From an uncultured Mitsuokella sp. (GTDB lineage Bacteria; Bacillota; Negativicutes; Selenomonadales; Selenomonadaceae): a stretch of 64,000 nucleotides of DNA. The stretch lies in assembly GCA_945873115.1 (NCBI GenBank), contig CAMCBT010000006.1, positions 1 through 64,000 of the forward strand, read 5' to 3'. This document shows positions 55,285 to 63,559 of this stretch, piece after piece. The position numbers and the translations under genes were made by a program. Positions within the stretch are counted from its first letter, which is position 1, and every line of letters begins with the position of its first letter. The notes beneath the pieces are model-generated. The model worked only from the letters and a program-made list of their open reading frames with translations, had not been told where the DNA came from and searched no databases.

Positions 55285-56649
55285 ATGAAGGTAAGCAACA
55301 AAGGCTTCGGTGCCTATGACATTCGCGGCGTGTACCCGGAGGATGTGAACGAGGAACTGGCATACCGCATTGGCCGCTCCTTCCCCGAGCTCTTCTCCGC
55401 GAAGAAGGTGGCGGTGGGCCACGATATCCGTCTCTCGGGCCCGGCCATCCGCGATGCCCTGGTGAAAGGCCTCACGGAGGCCGGTTGCGACGTGGTGGAC
55501 ATCGGCCAGTGTGGCACGGAGATGATCTACTTCACCACCGCCCACTACAAGCTGGACGGCGGCATCATGATTACCGCCAGCCACAATCCGAAGGCCTACA
55601 ACGGCATGAAGTTCGTCCGCAAGGAGTCTCGCCCCATCTCCAGTGATACCGGCCTGAAGGACCTGGAGAAGGCTGTCATGGAAGGGGATTTCAAGCCCAC
55701 GGGGGCGGCCACGGGCAAGGTGGAGAAGAAGGACGTGCTCAAGGACTATGTGGAGCATATCCTGACCTACGTGGACGTGGAAAAGCTCAAGCCCTTCAAG
55801 GTGGTGGCCAATACCGGAAACGGTTCCGCCGGCCCCATCATCAACGAGCTGGCGAAGCACCTGCCCTTTGAAATCATCAAGGTGTACAATGAGCCGGACG
55901 GAAACTTCCCCAATGGTGTGCCGAACCCCATCCTCCAGGAGAACCGGGAGGCCACGGCAAAGGTTGTCCGGGAGCAGCACGCCGATGTGGGCGTCGCCTG
56001 GGATGGCGACTTCGACCGCTGCTTCCTCTTTGACGAGAAGGGCGGATTCATCGAGGGCTACTACATGGTGGGCTTCCTCGCCCATGCCTTCCTCCAGAAG
56101 AACAAGGGCGCGAAAATCATCTACGACCCGCGCCTCATCTGGAACACCATCGAAATCTGCGAGGAACTGGGCGGCGAGGCCGTCATGTGCAAGAGCGGGC
56201 ATGCCTTCATCAAGGACAAGATGCGTGCCGTCAACGCCATCTATGGCGGCGAGATGAGCGCCCATCACTATTTCCGTGACTTCTCCTACTGCGACAGCGG
56301 CATGATTCCCTGGCTTCTCGTGCTGGAGCTCATGTCCCAGGCAGGCGGCAAGACCCTCTCGGAGCTCATGCAGGAGCGCATGAACCGCTATCCCATCTCC
56401 GGCGAGATCAACAGCAAGGTCGCCGATGCCCAGGCCGTCATGGACGCTATCGAGAAGAAGTATGGCCCCGAGGGCCTCGGCGGCAAGGTGACGAAGGTGG
56501 ACGGCGTGTCCATCGAGTTTGACAACTGGCGCTTCAACCTCCGGAAGTCCAACACGGAGCCGGTCATCCGCCTCAATGTGGAGACCCGCCAGGACAAGGC
56601 ACTCTGTGACGAGAAGACGAAGGAGCTCCTGGCCATCATCCGCGGCTAA
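55285..56649 (+). CDS. Phosphomannomutase/phosphoglucomutase
   Basis: 454-residue alpha-D-phosphohexomutase that moves phosphate between C1 and C6 of mannose or glucose. The four domain motifs are present: GAYDIRGVYPEDVN, the active phosphoserine loop MITASHNPKAYNGMKF (about 98), the metal loop VAWDGDFDRCFLFDE (about 240) and the sugar-binding GEMSAHHYFRDF (about 325). The phosphate-binding RKSNTEPVIRLNVE is near the end. The ATG at 55285 has GGAAAGGG 8 nt upstream. pgi follows after a hairpin, so the two may jointly supply hexose phosphates for surface sugars. The 184-nt upstream gap shows no clear promoter. Confidence 0.94.
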   Translation: MKVSNKGFGAYDIRGVYPEDVNEELAYRIGRSFPELFSAKKVAVGHDIRLSGPAIRDALVKGLTEAGCDVVDIGQCGTEMIYFTTAHYKLDGGIMITASHNPKAYNGMKFVRKESRPISSDTGLKDLEKAVMEGDFKPTGAATGKVEKKDVLKDYVEHILTYVDVEKLKPFKVVANTGNGSAGPIINELAKHLPFEIIKVYNEPDGNFPNGVPNPILQENREATAKVVREQHADVGVAWDGDFDRCFLFDEKGGFIEGYYMVGFLAHAFLQKNKGAKIIYDPRLIWNTIEICEELGGEAVMCKSGHAFIKDKMRAVNAIYGGEMSAHHYFRDFSYCDSGMIPWLLVLELMSQAGGKTLSELMQERMNRYPISGEINSKVADAQAVMDAIEKKYGPEGLGGKVTKVDGVSIEFDNWRFNLRKSNTEPVIRLNVETRQDKALCDEKTKELLAIIRG

Positions 56650-56668
56650 CATCTAATTTTGTATAGAG

Positions 56669-56710
56669 TGTCCCCGTTTTTCCAAGGGATTTACGGAAGC
56701 GGGGACATTT
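56669..56710 (+). terminator. Hairpin/terminator between phosphohexomutase and pgi genes
   Basis: TGTCCCCG (56669-56676) pairs with CGGGGACA (56700-56707), with a further TTCC/GGAA inner stem. The tail is only TTTG, so termination may be partial. Confidence 0.6.
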
Positions 56711-56750
56711 GATATTTCCTGCTTTACCCAAAAGGAGTGTATGAATTCAA

Positions 56751-58217
56751 ATGAGTCTTAAGCTGAAATCTGGTTTTACATTCGACTACGACAATCTCTA
56801 CGGCGAGGGCAAGGTCACGGAGGCTGACCTGAAGGCTCTCGAGGGTGACCTGAAGGCGGCCCACGAGGCCATGAAGGTCATGCGGGAGAAGGGCTTCATC
56901 CGGGCCCATCTCTCGAAGGACGGGGAGCCGGAGAAGGTGCTTTTCTCCCAGCTCCCCTATGTGGAGGAGAGGCATCTCAACTCCCCTGCGTCTCTTGCGA
57001 AGCTCCAGAAGCTCCAGGACCATGTGAAGGACAATGTGGACGTGGTGGTCTCCCTCGGCATCGGCGGCTCCTTCCTTGGCAACAAGGTGCTCTTCGACGT
57101 CCAGTGCGGTGCCTACTGGAATGAGCTGCCGAAGGCAGAGCGGAAGGGCTTCCCGAAGGTCTACTTCAGCGGCAATAACATCGACCCCCGCTCCACCGGC
57201 GACCTCATCCATCATCTGAAGAACATGGCCCGCATCTCCTGCACCCATGCGGACAAGAACGGCAAGCTGAAGGTGTTGCTCCTCGTCATCTCCAAGTCCG
57301 GCGGCACCCTTGACACCATGTCGAACTTCATGGTCATCTACGATGCCCTGACGAAGGAAGAGAATATCGATGTGGAGGTCGTGGCCGTCACCGACCCGAA
57401 TATGGAAAATCAGACGCTCCTCAAGAAGCTCGCCATCGAAAAGGGATGGGAGCAGTTCGCCGTCCCCGACGGCGTCGGCGGCCGCTTCTCCGTCTTCTGC
57501 GAGGTGGGCCTGACGCTGGCGGCCTGCATCGGCTTCGATATCAAGGGCTTCCTGGACGGCGCAAAGGCCATGGATGAGGCCTGCCAGACGGAAGACCTCT
57601 GGCAGAACCCTGCCATGCTGAATGCAGCCCTGAAGTTCGCAGCCTCCGAGAAGCACGGCCGGGACATCGAGGTCATGATGCCCTATGGCGACTATCTGAA
57701 GTCCGTCTCCGAGTGGTACATCCAGCTCCTCGCGGAGTCCCTCGGCAAGCAGTATAACAAGGAGGGCAAGGAGGTCTGCTACGGCCGCACGCCGGTCGTA
57801 GCCGTCGGCACCACGGACATGCATGCCCAGACCCAGCAGCATCAGGAGGGCAAGCTCAACAAGGTCATCCAGTTCGTTCGCGTCGAGAACTGGAAGGATG
57901 ACCTCTCCATCCCCAATGTCTTCCCGGAGGCAAAGAAGCTGGCGGATATCTCCGGCGTCACCATGGGCCAGGCTCTGGAAGTCGCCCGGGAGTCGAATGC
58001 GGATGCCCTTTCCTCCAACAAGCGCTACAACGCCTGCTTCACGCTGCCGGAGCTCAATGCCTTCCACCTGGGCGAGCTCCTCTACATGCTGGCCATGAGC
58101 ATCGCCTACGAGGGCGAGCTGGCGGATGTGGACGCCTTCAACCAGCCGGGCGTCGAGTCCTACAAGCGCATCATGGGCCCGAAGCTCCAGGCGCTGAAGG
58201 CTACCAATGCAAAGTAA
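56751..58217 (+). CDS. pgi: Glucose-6-phosphate isomerase
   Basis: 488 residues, a glycolytic and gluconeogenic enzyme converting glucose-6-P and fructose-6-P. Visible are VVVSLGIGGSFLGNKVLFD, VYFSGNNIDPRST, the LLVISKSGGTLDTM sugar-phosphate loop (about 180), VPDGVGGRFSVF, the late catalytic HQEGKLNKVIQF and QPGVESYKRIMG. AAAGGAG lies 13 nt before the ATG, which is long; a seven-codon ORF sits between (56741-56761) and overlaps the start. The family fits GPI in full length. Confidence 0.96.
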   Translation: MSLKLKSGFTFDYDNLYGEGKVTEADLKALEGDLKAAHEAMKVMREKGFIRAHLSKDGEPEKVLFSQLPYVEERHLNSPASLAKLQKLQDHVKDNVDVVVSLGIGGSFLGNKVLFDVQCGAYWNELPKAERKGFPKVYFSGNNIDPRSTGDLIHHLKNMARISCTHADKNGKLKVLLLVISKSGGTLDTMSNFMVIYDALTKEENIDVEVVAVTDPNMENQTLLKKLAIEKGWEQFAVPDGVGGRFSVFCEVGLTLAACIGFDIKGFLDGAKAMDEACQTEDLWQNPAMLNAALKFAASEKHGRDIEVMMPYGDYLKSVSEWYIQLLAESLGKQYNKEGKEVCYGRTPVVAVGTTDMHAQTQQHQEGKLNKVIQFVRVENWKDDLSIPNVFPEAKKLADISGVTMGQALEVARESNADALSSNKRYNACFTLPELNAFHLGELLYMLAMSIAYEGELADVDAFNQPGVESYKRIMGPKLQALKATNAK

Positions 58218-58238
58218 TTGACTGACACGCCGGCATAG

Positions 58239-58270
58239 AAAAAACCGCTCTTTTCGAAGGGCGGTTTTTT
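58239..58270 (+). terminator. Terminator of pgi
   Basis: AAAAAACCGCTCTT pairs with the complementary arm across a TTCG tetraloop and ends in T6-7. Confidence 0.9.
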
Positions 58271-58299
58271 TGCGCTTCCATTCTCCTGTATGGTATAAT
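58270..58299 (+). promoter_or_regulatory. Sigma-70 promoter of the carboxynorspermidine operon
   Basis: TTGCGC (58270-58275), an 18-nt spacer and TATAAT (58294-58299) lie 32 nt before the first ATG, directly after the pgi terminator. Confidence 0.75.
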
Positions 58300-58330
58300 A
58301 GATTTACGAACGATTTTAGGAGGGATACCC

Positions 58331-59533
58331 ATGGGAAAAGCTTTGATTATCGGAGCCGGCGGCGTGGCGAGTGTGGCTATCCATAAGTGCTGCCAGAACT
58401 CCGAGGTCTTTGAGGAGATTATGATTGCCTCCCGCACGAAGGCGAAATGCGACAAGCTGAAGGCGGAGCTTGCTGGCAAGACGAAGACGAGGATCGAGAC
58501 GGCGGCCATCGACGCGGACGACGTGGCGGCGCTCACGAAGCTCATCGAGTCCTACAAGCCGGACGTGGTGCTCAATCTCGCCCTGCCGTACCAGGATCTT
58601 CATATCATGGAGGCCTGTCTCAATGCAAAGACGAACTACGTGGACACGGCCAACTACGAGCCGGAGGATACGGCGAAGTTCGAGTATAAGTGGCAGTGGG
58701 ACTACCGGGAGCGCTTTGAAAAGGCGGGCATCACGGCCCTCCTGGGCTCCGGCTTTGATCCCGGTGTCACGGGGGTCTTCTCCGCCTATGCGCTGAAGCA
58801 TCATTTTGACGAAATCAACTACATCGATATCCTGGACTGCAACGCCGGCGACCACGGCTACCCCTTCGCCACGAATTTCAACCCGGAAATCAACATCCGG
58901 GAGGTATCGGCCAAGGGCAGCTACTGGGAGGATGGCCACTGGGTGGAGACGGAGCCCATGGAGATAAAGCGGGTCTACGACTTCCCGGAAATCGGGCCGA
59001 AGGACATGTACCTCTTGCACCATGAGGAGCTGGAGAGCCTGGCGCTCAATATCCCGGGTATCAAGCGCATCCGCTTCTTCATGACGTTCGGGGAGAGCTA
59101 CCTCACCCACCTCCGCTGCCTTGAGGATGTGGGCATGACCTCCATCGAGCCCATCGACTTCGAGGGAAAGAAAATCATCCCCCTCCAGTTCCTGAAGGCG
59201 GTGCTGCCGGATCCGGCGAGCCTGGGCCCCCGGACGAAGGGCAAGACGAATATCGGCTGCATCTTCCGCGGGAAGAAGGCCGGCAAGGAGAAGACCTACT
59301 ATCTCTACAATGTCTGCGACCACGAGGAATGCTACCGGGAGGTGGGCTCCCAGGCCATCTCCTACACCACGGGCGTGCCGGCCATGATCGGCGCCATGAT
59401 GCTCCTGACGGGCAAGTGGAAGGGCCCCGGCGTCAAGAACATCGAGGAGTTCGACCCGGATCCCTTCATGGAGGCACTCAATAAGTGGGGCCTCCCCTGG
59501 AAGGAGAGCTTCTCCCCGGAGCTGGTGGACTGA
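58331..59533 (+). CDS. Carboxynorspermidine/carboxyspermidine dehydrogenase (saccharopine dehydrogenase family)
   Basis: 400 residues. The N-terminal Rossmann loop is ALIIGAGGVASVAIHKC. Next come ASRTKAKCDKL, NLALPYQDLHIMEACL and DTANYEPEDTAKFEYKWQW, with GSGFDPGVTGVFSAYAL as the saccharopine-dehydrogenase-like hinge. The final part has GVPAMIGAMMLLTGKW. The enzyme reductively joins aspartate semialdehyde with putrescine or diaminopropane. Its stop overlaps the start of nspC, which performs the next step, and this strongly supports the assignment over lysine-pathway saccharopine dehydrogenase. GGAGGG precedes the ATG. Confidence 0.9.
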   Translation: MGKALIIGAGGVASVAIHKCCQNSEVFEEIMIASRTKAKCDKLKAELAGKTKTRIETAAIDADDVAALTKLIESYKPDVVLNLALPYQDLHIMEACLNAKTNYVDTANYEPEDTAKFEYKWQWDYRERFEKAGITALLGSGFDPGVTGVFSAYALKHHFDEINYIDILDCNAGDHGYPFATNFNPEINIREVSAKGSYWEDGHWVETEPMEIKRVYDFPEIGPKDMYLLHHEELESLALNIPGIKRIRFFMTFGESYLTHLRCLEDVGMTSIEPIDFEGKKIIPLQFLKAVLPDPASLGPRTKGKTNIGCIFRGKKAGKEKTYYLYNVCDHEECYREVGSQAISYTTGVPAMIGAMMLLTGKWKGPGVKNIEEFDPDPFMEALNKWGLPWKESFSPELVD

Positions 59534-60660
59534 TGGAGCGGCTGAGAAAAATCTTCCAGGAGGTGCCCACCCCCTCCTATGTGGTGGACGAGGTGCTCCT
59601 GCGCAAGAACCTCACGAGCCTTCACGCTCTGGAGGAGGAGACGGGGGCCCACGTGCTCCTGGCCCAGAAGTGCTTTTCCATGTACTCTCTCTATCCCATG
59701 ATGGGGGAGTACCTCTCCGGTACGGCGGCCAGCGGCCTCTACGAGGCACGCCTCGGCCATGAGGAGATGGGGAAGGAAAACCACGTGTTTTCTCCTGCCT
59801 ACCGGGCAGAGGATATGGAGGAAATCTCTGAGCTTGCCGACCATGTGATATTCAACTCCTTCGACCAATTCGAGTCCTTTGGAGCCATTGCGCGGCGGCA
59901 CGGGGCCTCCTGCGGTATGCGGATAAATCCCGAGCGTTCCACCCAGGACCACGCCATCTATGACCCCTGCGCCCCGGGCTCCAGGCTCGGCGTCCGGGCG
60001 AAGGATTTCCGCTTTGACGCGATGGAGGGGCTCGATGGCCTCCACTTCCACACCCTTTGCGAGCAGGACTCGGACGCCCTTGAGGTGACGCTCACCGCGG
60101 TGGAGGAGAGATTCGCCCCCGCCCTCGGGAAAATCAAGTGGATTAATTTCGGCGGCGGCCACCATATCACCCGGGAGGGCTACGACCGGGGACGGCTCCT
60201 TCGCTGCATCCGCCGGATGCAGGAGAAATATGGACTCACGGTCTATATCGAGCCCGGGGAGGCGGTGGCACTCAATGCGGGCTTTCTCGTAAGCACCGTC
60301 CTCGACGTGCAGGGGGGAAATGTCATCCTCGATACGTCGGCCGCCTGCCATATGCCGGACGTCATCGAGATGCCCTATCGCCCGCCGGTGCTGGGCTCGG
60401 GAGAGCCCGGGGAGAAGGCCCACACCTACACCTTCGGCGGCCCCACCTGCCTGGCCGGCGACATCATCGGCACCTATTCCTTTGACGCGCCGCTTCGGCC
60501 GGGGGATAGGGTCATTTTCGGCGATATGGCCATCTACACCATGGTGAAGACGAACACCTTCAACGGCATGCCGCTTCCTGCCATCGTCTATTCCAAGGCG
60601 GAGGGCACCTGGGAGACGGTGCGCACCTTTGGCTATGAGGATTTCAAAATGCGCCTTTGA
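59533..60660 (+). CDS. nspC: Carboxynorspermidine decarboxylase
   Basis: 375-residue PLP-dependent, alanine-racemase-fold decarboxylase that turns carboxyspermidine into spermidine (or carboxynorspermidine into norspermidine). It opens VPTPSYVVDEVLLRKNL and has the PLP lysine in LLAQKCFSM (about 47). GLHFHTLCEQDSDAL and NFGGGHHITREGYD bind the phosphate. The active Cys is in FGGPTCLAGDIIGTY (about 315). Start overlaps the preceding stop (TGATG), so expression is coupled. This route makes spermidine without S-adenosylmethionine decarboxylase. Confidence 0.92.
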   Translation: MERLRKIFQEVPTPSYVVDEVLLRKNLTSLHALEEETGAHVLLAQKCFSMYSLYPMMGEYLSGTAASGLYEARLGHEEMGKENHVFSPAYRAEDMEEISELADHVIFNSFDQFESFGAIARRHGASCGMRINPERSTQDHAIYDPCAPGSRLGVRAKDFRFDAMEGLDGLHFHTLCEQDSDALEVTLTAVEERFAPALGKIKWINFGGGHHITREGYDRGRLLRCIRRMQEKYGLTVYIEPGEAVALNAGFLVSTVLDVQGGNVILDTSAACHMPDVIEMPYRPPVLGSGEPGEKAHTYTFGGPTCLAGDIIGTYSFDAPLRPGDRVIFGDMAIYTMVKTNTFNGMPLPAIVYSKAEGTWETVRTFGYEDFKMRL

Positions 60661-60686
60661 GGCGCATATTTCGAGGAGGACGTCCC

Positions 60687-61244
60687 ATGAAAAAGCTGCT
60701 GCTTCCATTGCTGCTAGTCCTATGCCTTCTGGCCGCCTCGGTGGCAAGCGCCGCAGACCCCAGCGAGGCTGAGACAAAGGTGCAGCTAAATGATACTGTC
60801 ACCATCGAGGATTTCCTCAAGGCCTACGACGAGGCGGCGGGGGAGGACAAGGTGCAGGGCTCCGTCCAGAAGCGGGACATGGCGGACTACACCTCCTATA
60901 TGGCCTCCCTCGACGGGGATACGGCTCTCATCATCAATGCCAATCGGGAAGGCCACCTCTCGAATATTTCCTTCCTCACCCGCAGCAATATCAGCCCGGA
61001 GAAGAAGGAGCAGCTCCATCGGATTTATCTCGGTGTGCTGGGGGCCCTCGGCATGAAACTGGATGAAAATGGCCTCTTCTTTGCCAACCAGGCCTTTAAT
61101 CGGCTCGATGTGGAAAGCAATGTGATTATGGCGGCCCGGCTCCCCCAGGAGGACATCCACCGCACCTGGACGCTCCTGAAGGTCCGGGGAGGCAATGGAG
61201 TGCTCTCCATCCTCCTGGAGGCCGTCGTCCCGGCTGCAAACTGA
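60687..61244 (+). CDS. Exported protein of unknown function
   Basis: 185 residues with a clear signal peptide (LLLPLLLVLCLLAASVASAA, cut near residue 23). The mature part is mixed alpha/beta with no motif I recognise; segments such as KRDMADYTSYMASLDGDTAL and ISPEKKEQLHRIYLGVLGAL suggest a small periplasmic domain. GAGGAGGA lies 6 nt before the ATG at 60687. It is the third gene after nspC, 26 nt downstream, so probably in the same transcript, ending at the next terminator. A role with polyamines or the envelope is only suggested by position. Confidence 0.75.
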   Translation: MKKLLLPLLLVLCLLAASVASAADPSEAETKVQLNDTVTIEDFLKAYDEAAGEDKVQGSVQKRDMADYTSYMASLDGDTALIINANREGHLSNISFLTRSNISPEKKEQLHRIYLGVLGALGMKLDENGLFFANQAFNRLDVESNVIMAARLPQEDIHRTWTLLKVRGGNGVLSILLEAVVPAAN

Positions 61245-61260
61245 ATTAGAATCTTTCGAG

Positions 61261-61294
61261 AACTTCTGCTGAGATGGCAGGAGTTTTCTTTTTT
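61261..61294 (+). terminator. Terminator of the carboxynorspermidine operon
   Basis: AACTTCTGC pairs with GCAGGAGTT (one G-U pair), with a 7-nt loop and a TTTCTTTTTT tail. Confidence 0.87.
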
Positions 61295-61360
61295 GAGGAC
61301 GAATAGAGGAATATATGCAAGACCTCCGCAATACACGTGTGACCCAAGGGAGGGAAAGCC

Positions 61361-61921
61361 ATGCCCATGTACAAGAAATCCCTGCTGGTGCTGCTGGTGC
61401 TCATCCTGGCGGCCCTGGGCGGGACGGCCTATGGCCTCTACATGAGGGAGGACGCAAAGCCTCTCGATGCCGCCACGGTGGAGACGGCTCCGAAGGCGGA
61501 TATCAAGGTCTATGTGACAGGCGCCGTCAATCATCCCGGCATCGTGACGGTGGAGGAGGGCGCGAGGGCCGTGGATGCCGTGGACGCCGCCGGCGGACTG
61601 CTCCCCACGGCAGATGCTGAGGTCGTGAATATGGCCCAGATCTTGAAGGACGGCCAGCAGCTCCAGGTGCCGGAGAAGGAGACGGCCCAGAAGACGGCAG
61701 ATAGCGGGACCGCCGCCCCTGCGGCAGATGGCACCGTCAATATCAACACGGCGGACGAAAAGGCCCTCGACACGCTCCCTGGCATCGGCCCCGCCATGGC
61801 AAAGCGCATCATCGACTACCGCATGGAGAACGGCCCCTTCCAGTCCATCGAGGACATCAAGAACGTCAAGGGCATCGGCGAGGCGAAGTTCGAGAAGATG
61901 AAGGACAAGCTGCGTATCTGA
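61361..61921 (+). CDS. comEA: ComEA-type DNA-binding competence protein
   Basis: 186 residues. One N-terminal membrane anchor (SLLVLLVLILAALGGTAYGL) leads to an SLBB domain (IKVYVTGAVNHPGIVTVEEG, about 47-110). An Ala-rich linker precedes two helix-hairpin-helix motifs (VNINTADEKALDTLPGIGPA and FQSIEDIKNVKGIGEAKFEK, about 125-180). ComEA binds incoming double-stranded DNA at the cell surface for ComEC. No comEC gene is next to it. AGGGAGG lies upstream of the ATG at 61361. An ATG two codons later is possible. Confidence 0.92.
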   Translation: MPMYKKSLLVLLVLILAALGGTAYGLYMREDAKPLDAATVETAPKADIKVYVTGAVNHPGIVTVEEGARAVDAVDAAGGLLPTADAEVVNMAQILKDGQQLQVPEKETAQKTADSGTAAPAADGTVNINTADEKALDTLPGIGPAMAKRIIDYRMENGPFQSIEDIKNVKGIGEAKFEKMKDKLRI

Positions 61922-61964
61922 GCACGGCACCCATGAATTTTTAGAGGTTTCCGCAGAAAAGCTA

Positions 61965-61993
61965 TTGACAGCCCCGATGGTTTTGCGTATACT
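61965..61993 (+). promoter_or_regulatory. Promoter of the tRNA-Tyr-tRNA-Met operon
   Basis: A consensus TTGACA (61965-61970), a 17-nt spacer and TATACT (61988-61993) lie 35 nt before the first tRNA. Confidence 0.88.
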
Positions 61994-62028
61994 GTTTCTT
62001 GTCGCTACGCAAAGGCGAGCGACAATCT

Positions 62029-62114
62029 GGGTAGGTGGCCGAGTGGTTAAAGGCAACAGACTGTAAATCTGTCATCTTCGGATTACGATGGTTCGAATCC
62101 ATCCCTGCCCACCA
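62029..62114 (+). tRNA. tRNA-Tyr (GTA)
   Basis: Acceptor stem GGGTAGG pairs with CCTGCCC. Anticodon loop CTGTAAA gives GTA. It has the long variable arm expected of bacterial tRNA-Tyr, T-loop GGTTCGAATCC and an encoded CCA (62112-62114). Confidence 0.96.
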
Positions 62115-62118
62115 CCAT

Positions 62119-62195
62119 GGCGGCATAGCTCAGTTGGCTAGAGCATGCGGTTCATACCCGCAGTGTCCGGAGTTCAAATCTCTGTGCCGCCACCA
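62119..62195 (+). tRNA. tRNA-Met (CAT), elongator type
   Basis: Acceptor stem GGCGGCA pairs with TGCCGCC. Anticodon loop TTCATAC gives CAT. The body resembles the elongator Met tRNA of Bacillus, including the GGTTCATACCC anticodon arm. It has an encoded CCA and lies 4 nt after tRNA-Tyr. An Ile2 (lysidine) tRNA is less likely. Confidence 0.93.
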
Positions 62196-62207
62196 AACGG
62201 AATACCC

Positions 62208-62244
62208 AAGACCGCAGAAGTCGATTCTTCTGCGGTCTTTCTTT
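62208..62244 (+). terminator. Terminator of the tRNA operon
   Basis: A 13-bp perfect stem (AAGACCGCAGAAG and its complement), a 6-nt loop and TCTTT. It may also end the convergent dehydrogenase transcript. Confidence 0.9.
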
Positions 62245-62269
62245 ATGTGCGATCATAAATCGAGTGCCA

Positions 62270-63223
62270 TTATTTCCAGAAGGCTTCTGCCTTGGCGATG
62301 TTCTTGCGGATGGTCTCGCAGCAGGCCTTGAATTTTTCCAGCTCCTCGGGTAGAAGGTCATACTCGATGACCTTCTCGAGGCCGTTTGCGCCGAGAACGG
62401 AGGGGACGCCGCAGAAGATGCCATTTTCGCCGTATTCGCCGTCGAGGGGAGCACTGGCGGCCATGATTTTCTTTTCGTCATGGAGCACGGCGCGGGCCAT
62501 GGTGGCGGCGGTCATGCTGACGCCGTACTCGGTGCAGCCTTTTCCGGAGTAGGTGACCCAGCCGCCACCGATGGCTTTTTTCTCCATGTCCTCCCGGTCA
62601 AAAGCAAAGCGCGGATCATCTGCGAGGTCGGACAGGGGCTTGCCACTGAAGTTCACGAGGGACCAGGGGGCCATCTGGGCACTGCCGTGCTCGCCCAGCA
62701 TGTAAGCTGTGAAGGAATGGTGGTCGAGGCCCGTCTGCTTGGAGAGGACGTGCATGAGGCGGGAGGTGTCGAGGCCCGTGCCCGTGCCGAAGACATGCCC
62801 TTTGGGGAGGCCGCTCTTCTTGGCGATGAGGTCCGTGATGACATCGCAGGGGTTTGTGATATTGATGAAGATGCCCGAAAAGCCCCCTGCCATGACCTTG
62901 GGGATGATTTCTGCCACCTGGGGGACAGTGAAGTGCATCTCGTCATCCCGATTGCCGGAGGCGCAGAGGGTGATTTTGCCGATGGCATTCACGATGACAT
63001 CGCAGTCGGCCAGCTCTTCGTAGCTGGCCGTCGTATAGACGACCCGGTGGGGCATGAAAAGGACGGCATCCATGAGATCCTGCCGCTCGCTGGCAAGCTT
63101 CTTTTCATCAACATCACAGAGCCGGACTTCATCTGCGATGCCCAGCACGCCGAGATTGAAGGCCACATGAGCTCCCACATGGCCGAGACCAATGACACCG
63201 ACGATTCGTTTCTTCACACCCAT
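62270..63223 (-). CDS. L-lactate/L-2-hydroxyacid dehydrogenase
   Basis: 317-residue NAD-dependent member of the lactate/malate dehydrogenase family. The Rossmann loop is GVIGLGHVGAHVAFNLG. INITNPCDVITDLIAKKSG and GTGTGLDTSRL follow, and the catalytic His is in MLGEHGSAQMAPWS (about 188). The mobile loop, however, reads AIGKITLCASGNRDDEMHF rather than the usual lactate dehydrogenase pattern. It looks closer to L-2-hydroxyisocaproate dehydrogenase, so larger 2-oxoacids may be the substrate. AAGGAGG precedes the ATG at 63223 on the minus strand. Its gene ends toward the tRNA terminator. Confidence 0.87.
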   Translation of the reverse strand: MGVKKRIVGVIGLGHVGAHVAFNLGVLGIADEVRLCDVDEKKLASERQDLMDAVLFMPHRVVYTTASYEELADCDVIVNAIGKITLCASGNRDDEMHFTVPQVAEIIPKVMAGGFSGIFINITNPCDVITDLIAKKSGLPKGHVFGTGTGLDTSRLMHVLSKQTGLDHHSFTAYMLGEHGSAQMAPWSLVNFSGKPLSDLADDPRFAFDREDMEKKAIGGGWVTYSGKGCTEYGVSMTAATMARAVLHDEKKIMAASAPLDGEYGENGIFCGVPSVLGANGLEKVIEYDLLPEELEKFKACCETIRKNIAKAEAFWK

Positions 63224-63321
63224 ACAATTTCCTCCTTATCCAGTGTGGATATGTTTGCTATCGGGTCTATCTTAGCAGGGGAGGGGAGGCTTGTCCATCG
63301 GAAATACAAAAAAGTTCTATC

Positions 63322-63350
63322 TTTTTTTCGATGATAAATTGCGCTATACT
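63322..63350 (+). promoter_or_regulatory. Weak candidate promoter before the last genes
   Basis: TATACT (63345-63350) has only a T-run at the -35 position (63322-63327). It sits in the divergent gap opposite the dehydrogenase start. Confidence 0.35.
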
Positions 63351-63388
63351 AGAATAAAGAACGCTGTTCCGTTTAGGAGGAGGGGCGT

Positions 63389-63559
63389 ATGGGAATCTAT
63401 TTGAATCCGGGCGGCAGGCAGTTTCGGGAGGCGCGGGATTTTGCACTTTATTTACGTAGAGCAGGAAGGAATTTACCATGGCGCGATTATCAAAACCACG
63501 GAAGAATAAAAGGAAGAAGACACCGGATTTCTTGCCCGAGGAACTCAAGGAGCTCCTGA
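63389..63559 (+). pseudogene. Short ORF resembling the start of an AAA-ATPase/PD-(D/E)XK-type protein, probable remnant
   Basis: 56 codons behind a very strong RBS (AGGAGGAGG). The first residues, MGIYLNPGGRQFREARDF, recall the MGIYLNPGN...F opening of a widespread family of AAA-ATPase-like proteins with a C-terminal nuclease fold. After about 22 residues the similarity ends, and the frame closes inside the next gene. It could be the broken start of such a gene, or a leader peptide that couples translation to the TPR gene overlapping it in another frame. Confidence 0.45.
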
